From: an uncultured Candidatus Melainabacteria bacterium
GTDB taxonomy: Bacteria > Cyanobacteriota > Vampirovibrionia > Gastranaerophilales > Gastranaerophilaceae
Assembly: GCA_934754855.1 (NCBI GenBank)
Contig: CAKVJR010000119.1
Location: forward strand, 1-5,362
Reading direction: 5' to 3'
Length of the DNA stretch: 5,362 bases
Both the position numbers and the translations under genes were made by a program. The notes under the pieces are model-generated. The model was not told where the DNA came from. It did no database searches and saw only the letters and a list, made by a program, of their open reading frames with translations. Below are positions 1 through 5,362 of this stretch, in pieces. The stretch's first letter is position 1. Each line of letters starts with the position of its first letter.

Positions 1-723
1 GTACAGGTCTGCCATGGCGTCGGTCATTGATTTATAGTTCTTTTCGGGCAATTCGATTATTTCGCAACCCGAATTTTCTTTTATAAAATCGGACACCTCT
101 TTTGACATTGAAGAAATATAGAAAACAGTGTCTTTTGGACATTTTTTGATTACTTCTATAAAAGAATTTAAACTTTCATTTCTGCCGTAAAGTTGCCAAT
201 CAGGTGCGTTTCTGATTTGAAGAGCGACAAATTTTTCGGGCAAATTGATGCTTTTTATTCTTTTTTTGATTTTTTCTGTCGGTTGAACTTTTGAAAAAAT
301 TTCCTTAAATCCTTTTTCGATTTCGGGGGTAATATTGTTGTTAATCAAAATCCTTTCGACCAAATCGCTCGTCAACAGGTTTGTTTGCGGTGATTCAATC
401 GTTCTTTCGTTTTTTGAATTTTTCCAAGTTTTGCAAATCTCTTCGTCGTTATATTCCGTAATTTTGCAGTCAAAATTGCACTCGAACAACGAAGAAAATG
501 ATTCATCGACCCAACCGTCTTTATCCCAATAAATATTCAGGTTTTTCGGGCTATAACCGTAAATTGCATTTACGATTGCGAAAATCCTGTTTCCGATGCC
601 GAAATTTTTACCCAAAATCAAATTCACCGTATCAATATGTGTCGGTTTAATTTTCTTTTTGATTTTTATTCCGAAAATTTCATAAACAACCCAGCGGGCG
701 TGATAATATTTTTTGAAAAACAT
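1..723 (-). CDS. NodZ/O-fucosyltransferase-like glycosyltransferase, partial (3' end outside window)
   Basis: The frame opens with ATG at 723 and stays open for 241 codons to the window edge. Features that recall the GT-B fucosyltransferase-like group (NodZ, O-FucT, related bacterial enzymes) are: FGIGNRIFAIVNAIYG at residues 41-56, matching the N-terminal G-x-G-N-R signature; NIYWDKDGWVDESFSSLF at 63-80, matching the usual 'YW ... F..LF'; VALQIRNAPDW at 166-176, in the place of the donor-binding H-I/V-R-x-x-D; and TDAMADLY at 234-241, typical just before the C-terminal 'LS' and 'S.FS' motifs. Gln169 replaces the usual His. The N-terminus (MFFKKYYHARWVVYEIFGIKIKKKI) is basic and may contact membrane or lipid acceptors. 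The end of the protein, about 50-100 residues, is missing. GAGGG about 12 nt upstream, inside the preceding gene, is a likely ribosome binding site. The class is inferred from motifs; the sugar is unknown. Confidence 0.75.
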   Translation of the reverse strand, partial: MFFKKYYHARWVVYEIFGIKIKKKIKPTHIDTVNLILGKNFGIGNRIFAIVNAIYGYSPKNLNIYWDKDGWVDESFSSLFECNFDCKITEYNDEEICKTWKNSKNERTIESPQTNLLTSDLVERILINNNITPEIEKGFKEIFSKVQPTEKIKKRIKSINLPEKFVALQIRNAPDWQLYGRNESLNSFIEVIKKCPKDTVFYISSMSKEVSDFIKENSGCEIIELPEKNYKSMTDAMADLY

Positions 724-725
724 TT

Positions 726-1514
726 TTATTCAAATCCCTCAGAGATGTATCTTCTTATATCTTTCAGGAGATTTGTGCGTTTATGCTCCCAAATCCACTT
801 TCCGAGCGGGTGTTTTTTGTAGAAATATTTTTGGTTTCTTTTAGAAATTTCAGACGCAACGCTTGCACTCGTCGTGCTGTGGTTGTGAAAAATAAAAACG
901 GAATTGATATAAGCAAGCCCATAGCCCAAATACATTGCCCTGAAACTGTAATCGTTGTCTTCCCAAAATGCGGGATTGAAATTTTCGTCCAAAAGTCCGA
1001 CTCTGTCTGTAAGTTCTTTTTTCATAATGACACAACTGAAAAATGGCGTCACTACGTATCTTAAGGGCTTTTTGAATTTTTTGAGATATTTTTCATATCC
1101 GTCTAAATAATTTTTACTCGTAAGTTTGCATTTCTCGTTATTTCTCGGAGAAAGCATGCCGACTGACTCATCAATGTCAAAGCCTTTAATCGTATTCTCA
1201 AGCCAATTCGGGGTCAAAAGAATGTCGTTGTTCAAAAGTCCGACATATTCATAATCTTTGTCTTTTACAAACTTAAGCCCGATGTTGTTTCCGCCCGCAT
1301 AACCTGAATTTTCGTGGTTTTCAATCAATGTGAGATTATTGTGCGTTTTTGCAAAATCTTTGATATATTCAACCGTTCCGTCCGATGATGCGTTATCGAC
1401 AATTACCAAGTCAAAAGAATTTTCGTCCGTAAATTTGTACAATGAGTCCAAATACGGCTTCGTTGCCTGCTCTAACTTGTTATATGTCAGAGTTATTAAT
1501 ACGGTTTTTTTCAT
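726..1514 (-). CDS. Glycosyltransferase family 2 (rhamnosyltransferase-like)
   Basis: This GT-A fold enzyme transfers a sugar from a nucleotide-sugar donor, probably during assembly of a surface polysaccharide, lipooligosaccharide core or glycoprotein. It acts on the cytoplasmic side of the membrane. Numbering from the ATG at 1514 gives 262 residues. Motifs in order are: nucleotide-binding DNASSDGT at 40-47, SGYAGGNNIGL at 70-80, NND at 95-97 (the metal-binding DxD equivalent), WEDND at 184-188 with the likely catalytic base, and HNHSTTS from His210, a probable metal or diphosphate contact. This pattern matches the WbbL/RfbN-like rhamnosyltransferase branch, but the sugar cannot be told from sequence. 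There is no membrane segment. Two in-frame ATGs (1517 and 1514) are possible; AGGA at 1521-1524 is 3 nt from the first and 6 nt from the second, so I prefer the second. The next glycosyltransferase starts 2 nt after its stop. Confidence 0.93.
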   Translation of the reverse strand: MKKTVLITLTYNKLEQATKPYLDSLYKFTDENSFDLVIVDNASSDGTVEYIKDFAKTHNNLTLIENHENSGYAGGNNIGLKFVKDKDYEYVGLLNNDILLTPNWLENTIKGFDIDESVGMLSPRNNEKCKLTSKNYLDGYEKYLKKFKKPLRYVVTPFFSCVIMKKELTDRVGLLDENFNPAFWEDNDYSFRAMYLGYGLAYINSVFIFHNHSTTSASVASEISKRNQKYFYKKHPLGKWIWEHKRTNLLKDIRRYISEGFE

Positions 1515-1520
1515 CATCTG

Positions 1521-1524
1521 TCCT
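1521..1524 (-). promoter_or_regulatory. Ribosome binding site of the family 2 glycosyltransferase
   Basis: AGGA (in GCAGGACAG) is the only Shine-Dalgarno-like sequence before the two adjacent in-frame ATGs. Its spacing (6 nt against 3 nt) favours the ATG at 1514. The difference is one residue. Confidence 0.5.
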
Positions 1525-1561
1525 GCTTAAATTCGAATATAGGAAACGTAAATTCTTATTA

Positions 1562-1590
1562 AATGTACCATTTATTGAAAAATTTTTCAA
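1562..1590 (-). promoter_or_regulatory. Candidate promoter of the glycosyltransferase operon
   Basis: On the minus strand, TTGAAA (1590-1585, inside the palindrome) is followed after 17 nt by TACATT (1567-1562). Each is a fair but not strong match to sigma70 hexamers. The start point would be near 1555, giving a leader of about 40 nt. A rival -10, TATATT at 1541-1536, is a better hexamer but has no -35 at the right distance. A promoter is expected here because a strong terminator lies just upstream. Confidence 0.4.
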
Positions 1591-1593
1591 TAA
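1572..1593. repeat. Perfect 22-bp AT-rich palindrome upstream of the glycosyltransferase operon
   Basis: The half-site TTATTGAAAAA is followed immediately by its exact reverse complement TTTTTCAATAA, with no spacer. It lies 15 nt beyond the terminator hairpin and 54 nt upstream of the first glycosyltransferase gene, and it overlaps the -35 of a candidate promoter. A zero-spacer dyad of this size at a promoter could be a binding site for a dimeric regulator. It could also be a curved A-tract element or a weak hairpin. The symmetry is seen directly; the role is inferred. Confidence 0.7.
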
Positions 1594-1608
1594 GTCGGAT
1601 ATTTATTA

Positions 1609-1642
1609 AAAAGCCGCAAAATATTTCTATCTTACGGCTTTT
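1609..1642 (-). terminator. Rho-independent terminator after the hypothetical gene
   Basis: On the minus strand, AAAAGCCGTAAGATA pairs with TATTTTGCGGCTTTT around the tetraloop GAAA. This gives 15 continuous pairs, two of them G-U, followed by a run of five T's in all and then AATAA. On the plus strand the two wobble positions become A-C mismatches, so the hairpin is stable only in RNA made from the minus-strand genes. It starts 12 nt after the stop codon at 1655, closes the tRNA-Ser/hypothetical unit and separates it from the glycosyltransferase genes. Confidence 0.88.
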
Positions 1643-1654
1643 ATCTTTTTAAAA

Positions 1655-2119
1655 TTATTCTTGATTTTCGTTAGAATTATTTTGTTCTTCGCTGTTTTGT
1701 TGTTCTTGTTCTGTTTGTTCCGCTTGTTGTTGAACCATTTGTTTCGGGTACAACATCGCAACAACAGGATATTTTCTCGAAATAACCACGTCATCATTGT
1801 CATATACCGTGAATGTCAAGTTTTGAACATCATAATTCATTCTGAATTTAACGTCGTTTGCAATAGCGTTGTAAACAAAATCTTCGTTTAAAATATTAAC
1901 TGTTGATTCTGAAAGAACAATCTCGTCACCATCATTCGGTTTAACTTTGATTGTCAATTTGTGTTCGCCTGCCGTCCAATTCGGTCCGCAAATTACTGCC
2001 ATATCAAATCTGAATTCAGCCGGCATCGCAATTGCTGACAATTCGTTGAACATATTAATGCAAGTCAATTTATTGTTTTTGAAAATTACATTTTCTGCGA
2101 TTAAAAAATATCCTGACAT
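1655..2119 (-). CDS. Hypothetical protein, DUF6941-like, with Gln/Glu/Asn-rich C-terminal tail
   Basis: This 154-residue protein has no assigned function. Residues 1-125 look like one small beta-rich domain: an N-terminal AENVIFKNNKLTCINMFNEL, a central GEHKLTIKVKPNDGDEIVLS (51-70), and a strand pair LTFTVYDNDDVVISRKYPV (101-119). The order 'gene product noted early, G-E-H-K-L, final F-x-V-Y-x-(N/D)' recalls the DUF6941 family of short uncharacterised proteins. This is recollection of the pattern, not a database result. Residues 128-154 are low-complexity Gln, Glu and Asn and are probably disordered. There is no signal peptide or membrane segment, so it is likely cytoplasmic. The start at 2119 is well supported by AAGGAG at 2125-2130, 5 nt upstream. 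It lies 95 nt after tRNA-Ser and ends 12 nt before a strong terminator. I see no clear promoter of its own. Confidence 0.85.
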   Translation of the reverse strand: MSGYFLIAENVIFKNNKLTCINMFNELSAIAMPAEFRFDMAVICGPNWTAGEHKLTIKVKPNDGDEIVLSESTVNILNEDFVYNAIANDVKFRMNYDVQNLTFTVYDNDDVVISRKYPVVAMLYPKQMVQQQAEQTEQEQQNSEEQNNSNENQE

Positions 2120-2124
2120 TTTTT

Positions 2125-2130
2125 CTCCTT
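2125..2130 (-). promoter_or_regulatory. Strong ribosome binding site of the hypothetical gene
   Basis: AAGGAG sits 5 nt before the ATG at 2119, in an A-rich leader. It is the best Shine-Dalgarno match in the window and fixes the start of this gene. It suggests good translation although the gene has no known function. Confidence 0.7.
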
Positions 2131-2214
2131 TTTATCTTTAGTCATTAATCCTTTTTACAAAATCCCAATGACACTATTTGTGTTTTTTTATTTGCTCTCT
2201 TAAAATAAAAAATA

Positions 2215-2304
2215 CGGAAAAGATGGGATTCGAACCCATGATGCAGATTACTCCACATAACACCTTAGCAGGGTGCCGCCTTCAGCCGACTCGGCCACTT
2301 TTCC
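2215..2304 (-). tRNA. tRNA-Ser (anticodon GCU), reads AGC/AGU
   Basis: This is a 90-nt class II tRNA with a long variable arm, as expected for serine. The acceptor stem is GGAAAAG paired perfectly with CTTTTCC, and the discriminator base is G, the usual base for serine. The anticodon stem GCACC/GGTGT closes the loop CTGCTAA, with anticodon GCT at 2269-2267. The T arm is ATGGG-TTCGAAT-CCCAT. The CCA end is not encoded (TAT follows), so it must be added by the CCA-adding enzyme. A T-rich stretch follows with no convincing hairpin, so transcription may continue into the next gene. Confidence 0.97.
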
Positions 2305-2328
2305 GTATTTCTTCAATTTTATGTATCC

Positions 2329-2357
2329 ATTTTATCACAAAAATTTTTCTGTGCAAA
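2329..2357 (-). promoter_or_regulatory. Sigma70-type promoter for tRNA-Ser, extended -10
   Basis: Reading the minus strand, TTTGCA (2357-2352) is followed after 17 nt by TAAAAT (2334-2329), a 5/6 match to TATAAT. TG one base upstream of the -10 makes an extended -10. The spacer contains A5T5, which may be intrinsically curved. The expected start point is near 2322, about 18 nt before the tRNA. The -35 begins within 3 nt of the ftsX stop, so this is a fresh promoter at the end of the transketolase-ftsEX operon. It is seen by eye only. Confidence 0.6.
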
Positions 2358-2359
2358 CA

Positions 2360-3280
2360 TTAAACTCTCAAATGTTTCTTAATTGAGAGCATGCTTCCGC
2401 CCGCACCGAAACCTATCGCAATTACAAACAACGTAAAAGTAACGATATTTGCCGCAAGAACGGGTGACGGAATCATAAAGTATTCATGAGCCTTGAGCAG
2501 CCAACTCTGCACCGCATTCAGCGGTATCAGTGCCAAAAGTGCCGAAACAAAGCCATAAATAGCCCCTTGCAAAATCAGAGGGATTTTAATATACCAATTG
2601 CTGACGCCCATCAGCCGCATAATTTCGATTTCCTCTTTCTGATTTTGAATTACAAGTTGAATCGTGTTGTTAATAATCGCAATCGTCAAAACCGCTACAA
2701 AAACAACGACAATAAGCGTCATCGTGTGGACAACCTTATTGAACATCTCCATTTTTTTCGCAATATCCGTTGCATAAGCAACTTCTTCAACCCCAGGAAT
2801 AGGTTTGATTTTCTCATAAACCTCGTTAATATTTTCGGGTTCGTCGATTTTTACGTGCAAAGTATCTGGCAAGGGGTTTGAAATGTCCGCAACATCGTAT
2901 TCGGACTTCATTTTGTTCCAAGCCTCACCTTTTGTTATAATCGTAACTTTTTCGACGTGGTCAAATTCTTTAATACGGCTCGATAAATGCTCGGGTGAAA
3001 CATCGTTTTTCAAATATACCGAAATTTCAAGCATGCTACCGAATTGTTTAACAAATTCCGTTAAGGAAATTGTTGTTCTGAATAATGCTCCGAAAATCGT
3101 CAAAATAGCCGCCATCGTTGTAATAATGGCGATATTTATCCAACCTGTTCTCAAGATACCTTTCATCGTTTCTGCGATAATTCTTGAGGTAATTCTGAGT
3201 TCACCGAGCCAATCTTTCGGAATGCCCGATTTCACTTTCTTTTTGAATTTTATTGATTTTGCATTTGTTGAATCAGTCAT
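2360..3280 (-). CDS. ftsX: Cell division protein FtsX (permease-like membrane subunit)
   Basis: This is the inner-membrane partner of FtsE; in studied bacteria its extracytoplasmic domain activates peptidoglycan hydrolases (EnvC/AmiA-B or PcsB/RipC-type). It has 306 residues with the standard FtsX layout. There is a charged cytoplasmic N-terminus, a first membrane segment at about 47-69 (GWINIAIITTMAAILTIFG), an extracytoplasmic domain at about 70-180, and three further membrane segments near 183-207, 233-258 and 275-297. The conserved EIEIMRLMGVSNWYI segment at 217-231 precedes the third. I chose the ATG at 3280, which overlaps the ftsE stop in ATGACTGA and has GGCAGG 5 nt upstream. An in-frame GTG at 3301 would add 7 residues but lies further inside ftsE and lacks a clear ribosome binding site. 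No partner hydrolase is encoded in the window. The stop codon almost touches the next promoter, and I see no terminator between them. Confidence 0.95.
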   Translation of the reverse strand: MTDSTNAKSIKFKKKVKSGIPKDWLGELRITSRIIAETMKGILRTGWINIAIITTMAAILTIFGALFRTTISLTEFVKQFGSMLEISVYLKNDVSPEHLSSRIKEFDHVEKVTIITKGEAWNKMKSEYDVADISNPLPDTLHVKIDEPENINEVYEKIKPIPGVEEVAYATDIAKKMEMFNKVVHTMTLIVVVFVAVLTIAIINNTIQLVIQNQKEEIEIMRLMGVSNWYIKIPLILQGAIYGFVSALLALIPLNAVQSWLLKAHEYFMIPSPVLAANIVTFTLFVIAIGFGAGGSMLSIKKHLRV

Positions 3281-3947
3281 AAGTACCTGCCTGAATGTCA
3301 CGGACGATTTGTCCTTGATCCATTGTAATTACACGCTTTCTGAAGTAATTAACCATAGCGTGGTCGTGAGTTGCAATCAAGATTGTAATGCCTTTTTGGT
3401 TAATTTGTTCCAAAATTTGCATAACTTCCATTGAGTTTTTCGGGTCAAGATTACCCGTCGGTTCGTCTGCAATCAACAACGGCGGACCGTTTACAATGGC
3501 TCTTGCGATACTTACACGTTGCTGCTCACCGCCTGATAATTCAGTCGGTTTCGCTCTCATCTTGCCTGCCAAGCCGACAACTTTTAACGCTCCCATCGTA
3601 CGAGCCTCGATTTCCCTGCTGCTCATTCCCAAAGTGCGGATAACGTAAGAAACATTATCGAACACACTTTGGTTTTGCAACAGTTTATAATCTTGGAACA
3701 CGATGCCCATGCATCTTCTGAGTTTAGGCACCTTGTCGTCAGGAAGTTCGGCAACATTGGTCGAACCAATCATAACCGTTCCTGATGTGGGAACCTCCTC
3801 ACGGTATAACAATTTCATCAGGGTCGATTTTCCCGCACCGCTTGAGCCTGTGAGGAATACGAATTCTCCCGACATAATGTCGAGATTGATGTTTTTCAAT
3901 GCGTAATTGTGTTTATACCGTTTAGTTACGGCTCTCATTTGAATCAT
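3273..3947 (-). CDS. ftsE: Cell division ATP-binding protein FtsE
   Basis: This is the cytoplasmic ATPase of the FtsEX complex, which sits at the divisome and uses ATP hydrolysis to control cell-wall hydrolases through FtsX rather than to transport a solute. It is 224 residues, the usual FtsE length. All ABC motifs are present: Walker A GSSGAGKST at 34-42, Q-loop Gln85 in VFQDYKLL, signature LSGGEQ at 137-142, Walker B LLIADE at 157-162, D-loop NLDP at 166-169, and H-loop His194 in ATHD. The N-terminus (MIQMRAVTKRY, then GEFVFLTGSSGAGKST) is characteristic of FtsE. The ATG at 3947 follows the transketolase stop after 1 nt; an AAAGGA lies about 13 nt upstream, inside the end of the transketolase gene. 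A second ATG three codons in is possible, but the first fits the family better. The 3' end overlaps ftsX. The assignment is secure because of ftsX next door. Confidence 0.96.
   Translation of the reverse strand: MIQMRAVTKRYKHNYALKNINLDIMSGEFVFLTGSSGAGKSTLMKLLYREEVPTSGTVMIGSTNVAELPDDKVPKLRRCMGIVFQDYKLLQNQSVFDNVSYVIRTLGMSSREIEARTMGALKVVGLAGKMRAKPTELSGGEQQRVSIARAIVNGPPLLIADEPTGNLDPKNSMEVMQILEQINQKGITILIATHDHAMVNYFRKRVITMDQGQIVRDIQAGTYD
3286..3291 (-). promoter_or_regulatory. Ribosome binding site that sets the ftsX start
   Basis: GGCAGG lies inside the last codons of ftsE, 5 nt before the ATG at 3280. Its position favours that ATG over the in-frame GTG at 3301. The ATGACTGA overlap suggests that ribosomes ending ftsE can start ftsX directly, keeping the two subunits in proportion; this last point is inference. 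Confidence 0.6.
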
Positions 3948-3948
3948 A

Positions 3949-4890
3949 TTATTTTACGAGTCCTTTGATTTTTTCGGCAAGTTTCTTTGCTGACAATCCG
4001 TAGTATTCCATAAGTTCAGATGCGGTACCTGTTTGACCGAATTGGTCGTTAATACCTACTCTTGAAACTTTAACGGGATAATTTTCGGAAAGTGCTTCGC
4101 ATACTGCACCGCCCAAACCGCCGATGATTGAGTGGTTTTCAACCGTGATAACTCTGTTTGTTTTCTTTGCAGAATTTACGATTGTTTCTGTGTCTAAAGG
4201 TTTAACAACAGGTGCGTGTACAACTTCAACGCTGATGCCTTCCTCTTCAAGCATTTTAGCCGCTTCAACAACTTCACAAGTCGTTTCGCCGTTTGTTACA
4301 ACGGTTACGTCCTTACCTTCTTTCATAACAACCGCTTTTTTCGGGTTGAATTTATATTCGCCTTCTTTGAAGATTACGGGCAAGTTTGCTCTTGATACAC
4401 GAACATAAACAGGTCCTTTGTATTCTGCTGCCCAAGTAATTACTTCACGAACTTCTGTTGCATCAGCAGGAGCAACAACCGTGATATTCGGGATTGCTCT
4501 CATAATTGCAACATCTTCCAATGCCTGATGGCTTGCTCCGTCTTCACCTACTGTGATACCGCAGTGTGTTGCAACGATTTTTACGTTGAAATTCGGGTAG
4601 CAAACACCGTTTCTGATTTGTTCCCACGCTCTGCCTGATGCGAATACCGCAAAAGTTGATACGAAAGGAATTTTTCCTGTTGTCGAAAGACCTACTGCCG
4701 TTGTAACTGCGTCTTGTTCCGCAATCCCTACGTTAAAGTGTCTTTCGGGGAATTTTTCTCTGAAATATTTTGTCATTGTTGAACCTGAAAGGTCGCAATC
4801 AATAACTACAATGTTTTCATTTGTTTTGCCAAGGTCTGCGAGCGTTAAGCCGTATTCGCCTCTTGCTGATTTTTTTACTGTTTCAGTCAT
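3949..4890 (-). CDS. Transketolase, C-terminal (pyrimidine-binding) subunit
   Basis: This complete 313-residue protein supplies the pyrimidine-binding and C-terminal domains of transketolase and must pair with the N-subunit encoded just upstream. The length is normal for a split C-subunit (about 305-315). Visible motifs are FNVGIAEQDAV at residues 52-62, with Glu58 as the expected cofactor-activating glutamate; FASGRAWEQIRN at 83-94; GEDGASHQALED at 115-126, with His121 as an expected substrate or cofactor contact; and the C-terminal domain signatures ENHSIIGGLGGAV at 251-263 and DQFGQTGTASEL at 282-293. It could be confused with 1-deoxyxylulose-5-phosphate synthase or the pyruvate dehydrogenase beta subunit. 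The separate N-subunit and the DGASHQALED form favour transketolase. The start is supported by AAAGG at 4898-4902, 7 nt before the ATG. The gene is the second visible one of an operon, 12 nt after the N-subunit and 1 nt before ftsE. Confidence 0.96.
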   Translation of the reverse strand: MTETVKKSARGEYGLTLADLGKTNENIVVIDCDLSGSTMTKYFREKFPERHFNVGIAEQDAVTTAVGLSTTGKIPFVSTFAVFASGRAWEQIRNGVCYPNFNVKIVATHCGITVGEDGASHQALEDVAIMRAIPNITVVAPADATEVREVITWAAEYKGPVYVRVSRANLPVIFKEGEYKFNPKKAVVMKEGKDVTVVTNGETTCEVVEAAKMLEEEGISVEVVHAPVVKPLDTETIVNSAKKTNRVITVENHSIIGGLGGAVCEALSENYPVKVSRVGINDQFGQTGTASELMEYYGLSAKKLAEKIKGLVK

Positions 4891-4902
4891 TGTTACACCT
4901 TT

Positions 4903-5362
4903 CTACTTCAATTCTTCTAATGCTTGTGCCAATTGTTCATCACTCGGTGCTTTACCGTGCCAACCTGCTTGGTTTTCCATAAATGAAATACCTTTGCCCT
5001 TAATCGTATTTGCAACGATTACAGTCGGTTTGTCTTGTGATTCTTTTGCTTTTTCAAATGCTTCAAAAACCGCTTCGATATTGTGTCCGTCGATTTCCAA
5101 AGTGTTCCAGCCGAATGCTGCAAATTTCGCTGCAACATCGCCGACTGCCATAACATCTTCCGTGTTACCGTCGATTTGAAGTCTGTTTCTGTCAACAACT
5201 GCAATAAGGTGATTTAACTTGTAGTGAGCGGCATTCATTGCTGCTTCCCAAACTGAACCTTCTTGAAGTTCGCCATCACCCATAAGTGTGTAAACGTAAT
5301 TATCTTTTTTGCTCAATCTCAAGCCCAAAGCCATACCGCAAGCGATTGAGAGACCTTGTCCC
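4903..5362 (-). CDS. Transketolase, N-terminal (TPP-binding) subunit, partial (5' end outside window)
   Basis: This is the N-subunit of a split transketolase, which moves two-carbon ketol units between sugar phosphates in the cytoplasmic non-oxidative pentose phosphate pathway. The open frame enters at the window edge (first full codon at 5361), and 152 residues are visible. It starts inside the conserved [13 protein letters not shown] stretch, so the Met at 5334 is internal and not a start. The thiamine diphosphate/metal motif is clear: [14 protein letters not shown] at visible residues 28-41, closed by VVDRN at 55-59, followed by LQIDG. Near the C-terminus, [12 protein letters not shown] and [10 protein letters not shown] (residues 119-143) are typical of this subunit. 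Split N-subunits are usually about 270-285 residues, so roughly the first 120-130 are missing. The stop TAG lies 12 nt before the C-subunit gene. The family assignment is very secure. I give no symbol because naming of split transketolases varies (tktA/tktN). Confidence 0.96.
   Translation of the reverse strand, partial: GQGLSIACGMALGLRLSKKDNYVYTLMGDGELQEGSVWEAAMNAAHYKLNHLIAVVDRNRLQIDGNTEDVMAVGDVAAKFAAFGWNTLEIDGHNIEAVFEAFEKAKESQDKPTVIVANTIKGKGISFMENQAGWHGKAPSDEQLAQALEELK

Noticed and set aside
2171..2188. Plus-strand hairpin ACAC-TATTT-GTGT followed by a T run
   Set aside because: Only 4 pairs, and no plus-strand gene ends nearby; too weak to call a terminator.
2486..2881. Plus-strand open frame of 131 codons opposite ftsX
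   Set aside because: Arg/Asn/Gln-rich translation antisense to the ftsX membrane and extracytoplasmic regions; no family features.
3281..3301. Longer ftsX with a GTG start at 3301
   Set aside because: It adds 7 residues inside the ftsE coding end, while the ATG at 3280 has GGCAGG at 5 nt and a typical stop-start overlap.
2883..3434. Long plus-strand open frame of 183 codons opposite ftsX/ftsE
   Set aside because: It is antisense to two genes with unmistakable family motifs, and its translation has no recognisable domain. It is a shadow frame.
4811..5179. Plus-strand open frame of 122 codons opposite the transketolase genes
   Set aside because: It spans the junction of two well-supported transketolase genes on the other strand and shows no motif of its own.
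4903..5334. Complete 143-residue gene starting at the Met at 5334
   Set aside because: The frame is open to the window edge and the residues before that Met match the conserved transketolase GQGLS segment, so the Met is internal.

Overview
This is an AT-rich bacterial chromosomal window in which every supportable gene lies on the minus strand. The genes therefore read from the right end (5362) to the left end (1). I see no transposase, integrase, CRISPR array, phage gene or toxin-antitoxin pair. No gene-free stretch exceeds 300 bases; the longest gaps are about 137 and 95 nt. A lineage guess is weak. The split (two-gene) transketolase, a tRNA without an encoded CCA end, the AT-rich composition, a recognisable FtsEX and cell-surface type glycosyltransferases would fit a gut member of the non-photosynthetic cyanobacterial relatives (Gastranaerophilales/'Melainabacteria'). 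An AT-rich Firmicute or another anaerobe cannot be excluded.

Right part (5362-2360): a tightly packed operon. It holds the C-terminal part of the transketolase N-subunit (cut by the window edge), the complete transketolase C-subunit, ftsE and ftsX. The junctions are 12 nt, 1 nt and an 8-nt overlap, so transcription and probably translation are coupled. The two transketolase subunits together form one enzyme of the non-oxidative pentose phosphate pathway. FtsE (ATPase) and FtsX (membrane subunit) form the divisome-associated ABC-type complex that regulates peptidoglycan hydrolases.

Middle part (2357-1609): directly after the ftsX stop codon lies a good sigma70-type promoter with an extended -10, then tRNA-Ser(GCU). 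After that comes a 154-residue protein that resembles the DUF6941 family and has a Gln/Glu/Asn-rich tail. The unit ends in a strong rho-independent terminator whose two G-U pairs form only in the minus-strand transcript.

Left part (1593-1): a perfect 22-bp AT-rich palindrome overlaps a candidate promoter. Downstream are two glycosyltransferase genes separated by 2 nt. The first is a family 2 enzyme. The second is a GT-B type enzyme of the NodZ/O-fucosyltransferase-like group, cut by the left window edge. Together they look like part of a surface polysaccharide, lipooligosaccharide or protein glycosylation locus that continues to the left.

I found no clearly novel defence, mobile or RNA system. 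The items most worth a second look are the palindrome over the glycosyltransferase promoter, the glycosyltransferase with a changed His-Ile-Arg motif, the linkage of transketolase to ftsEX, and the possible tRNA-Ser/hypothetical gene co-transcript.
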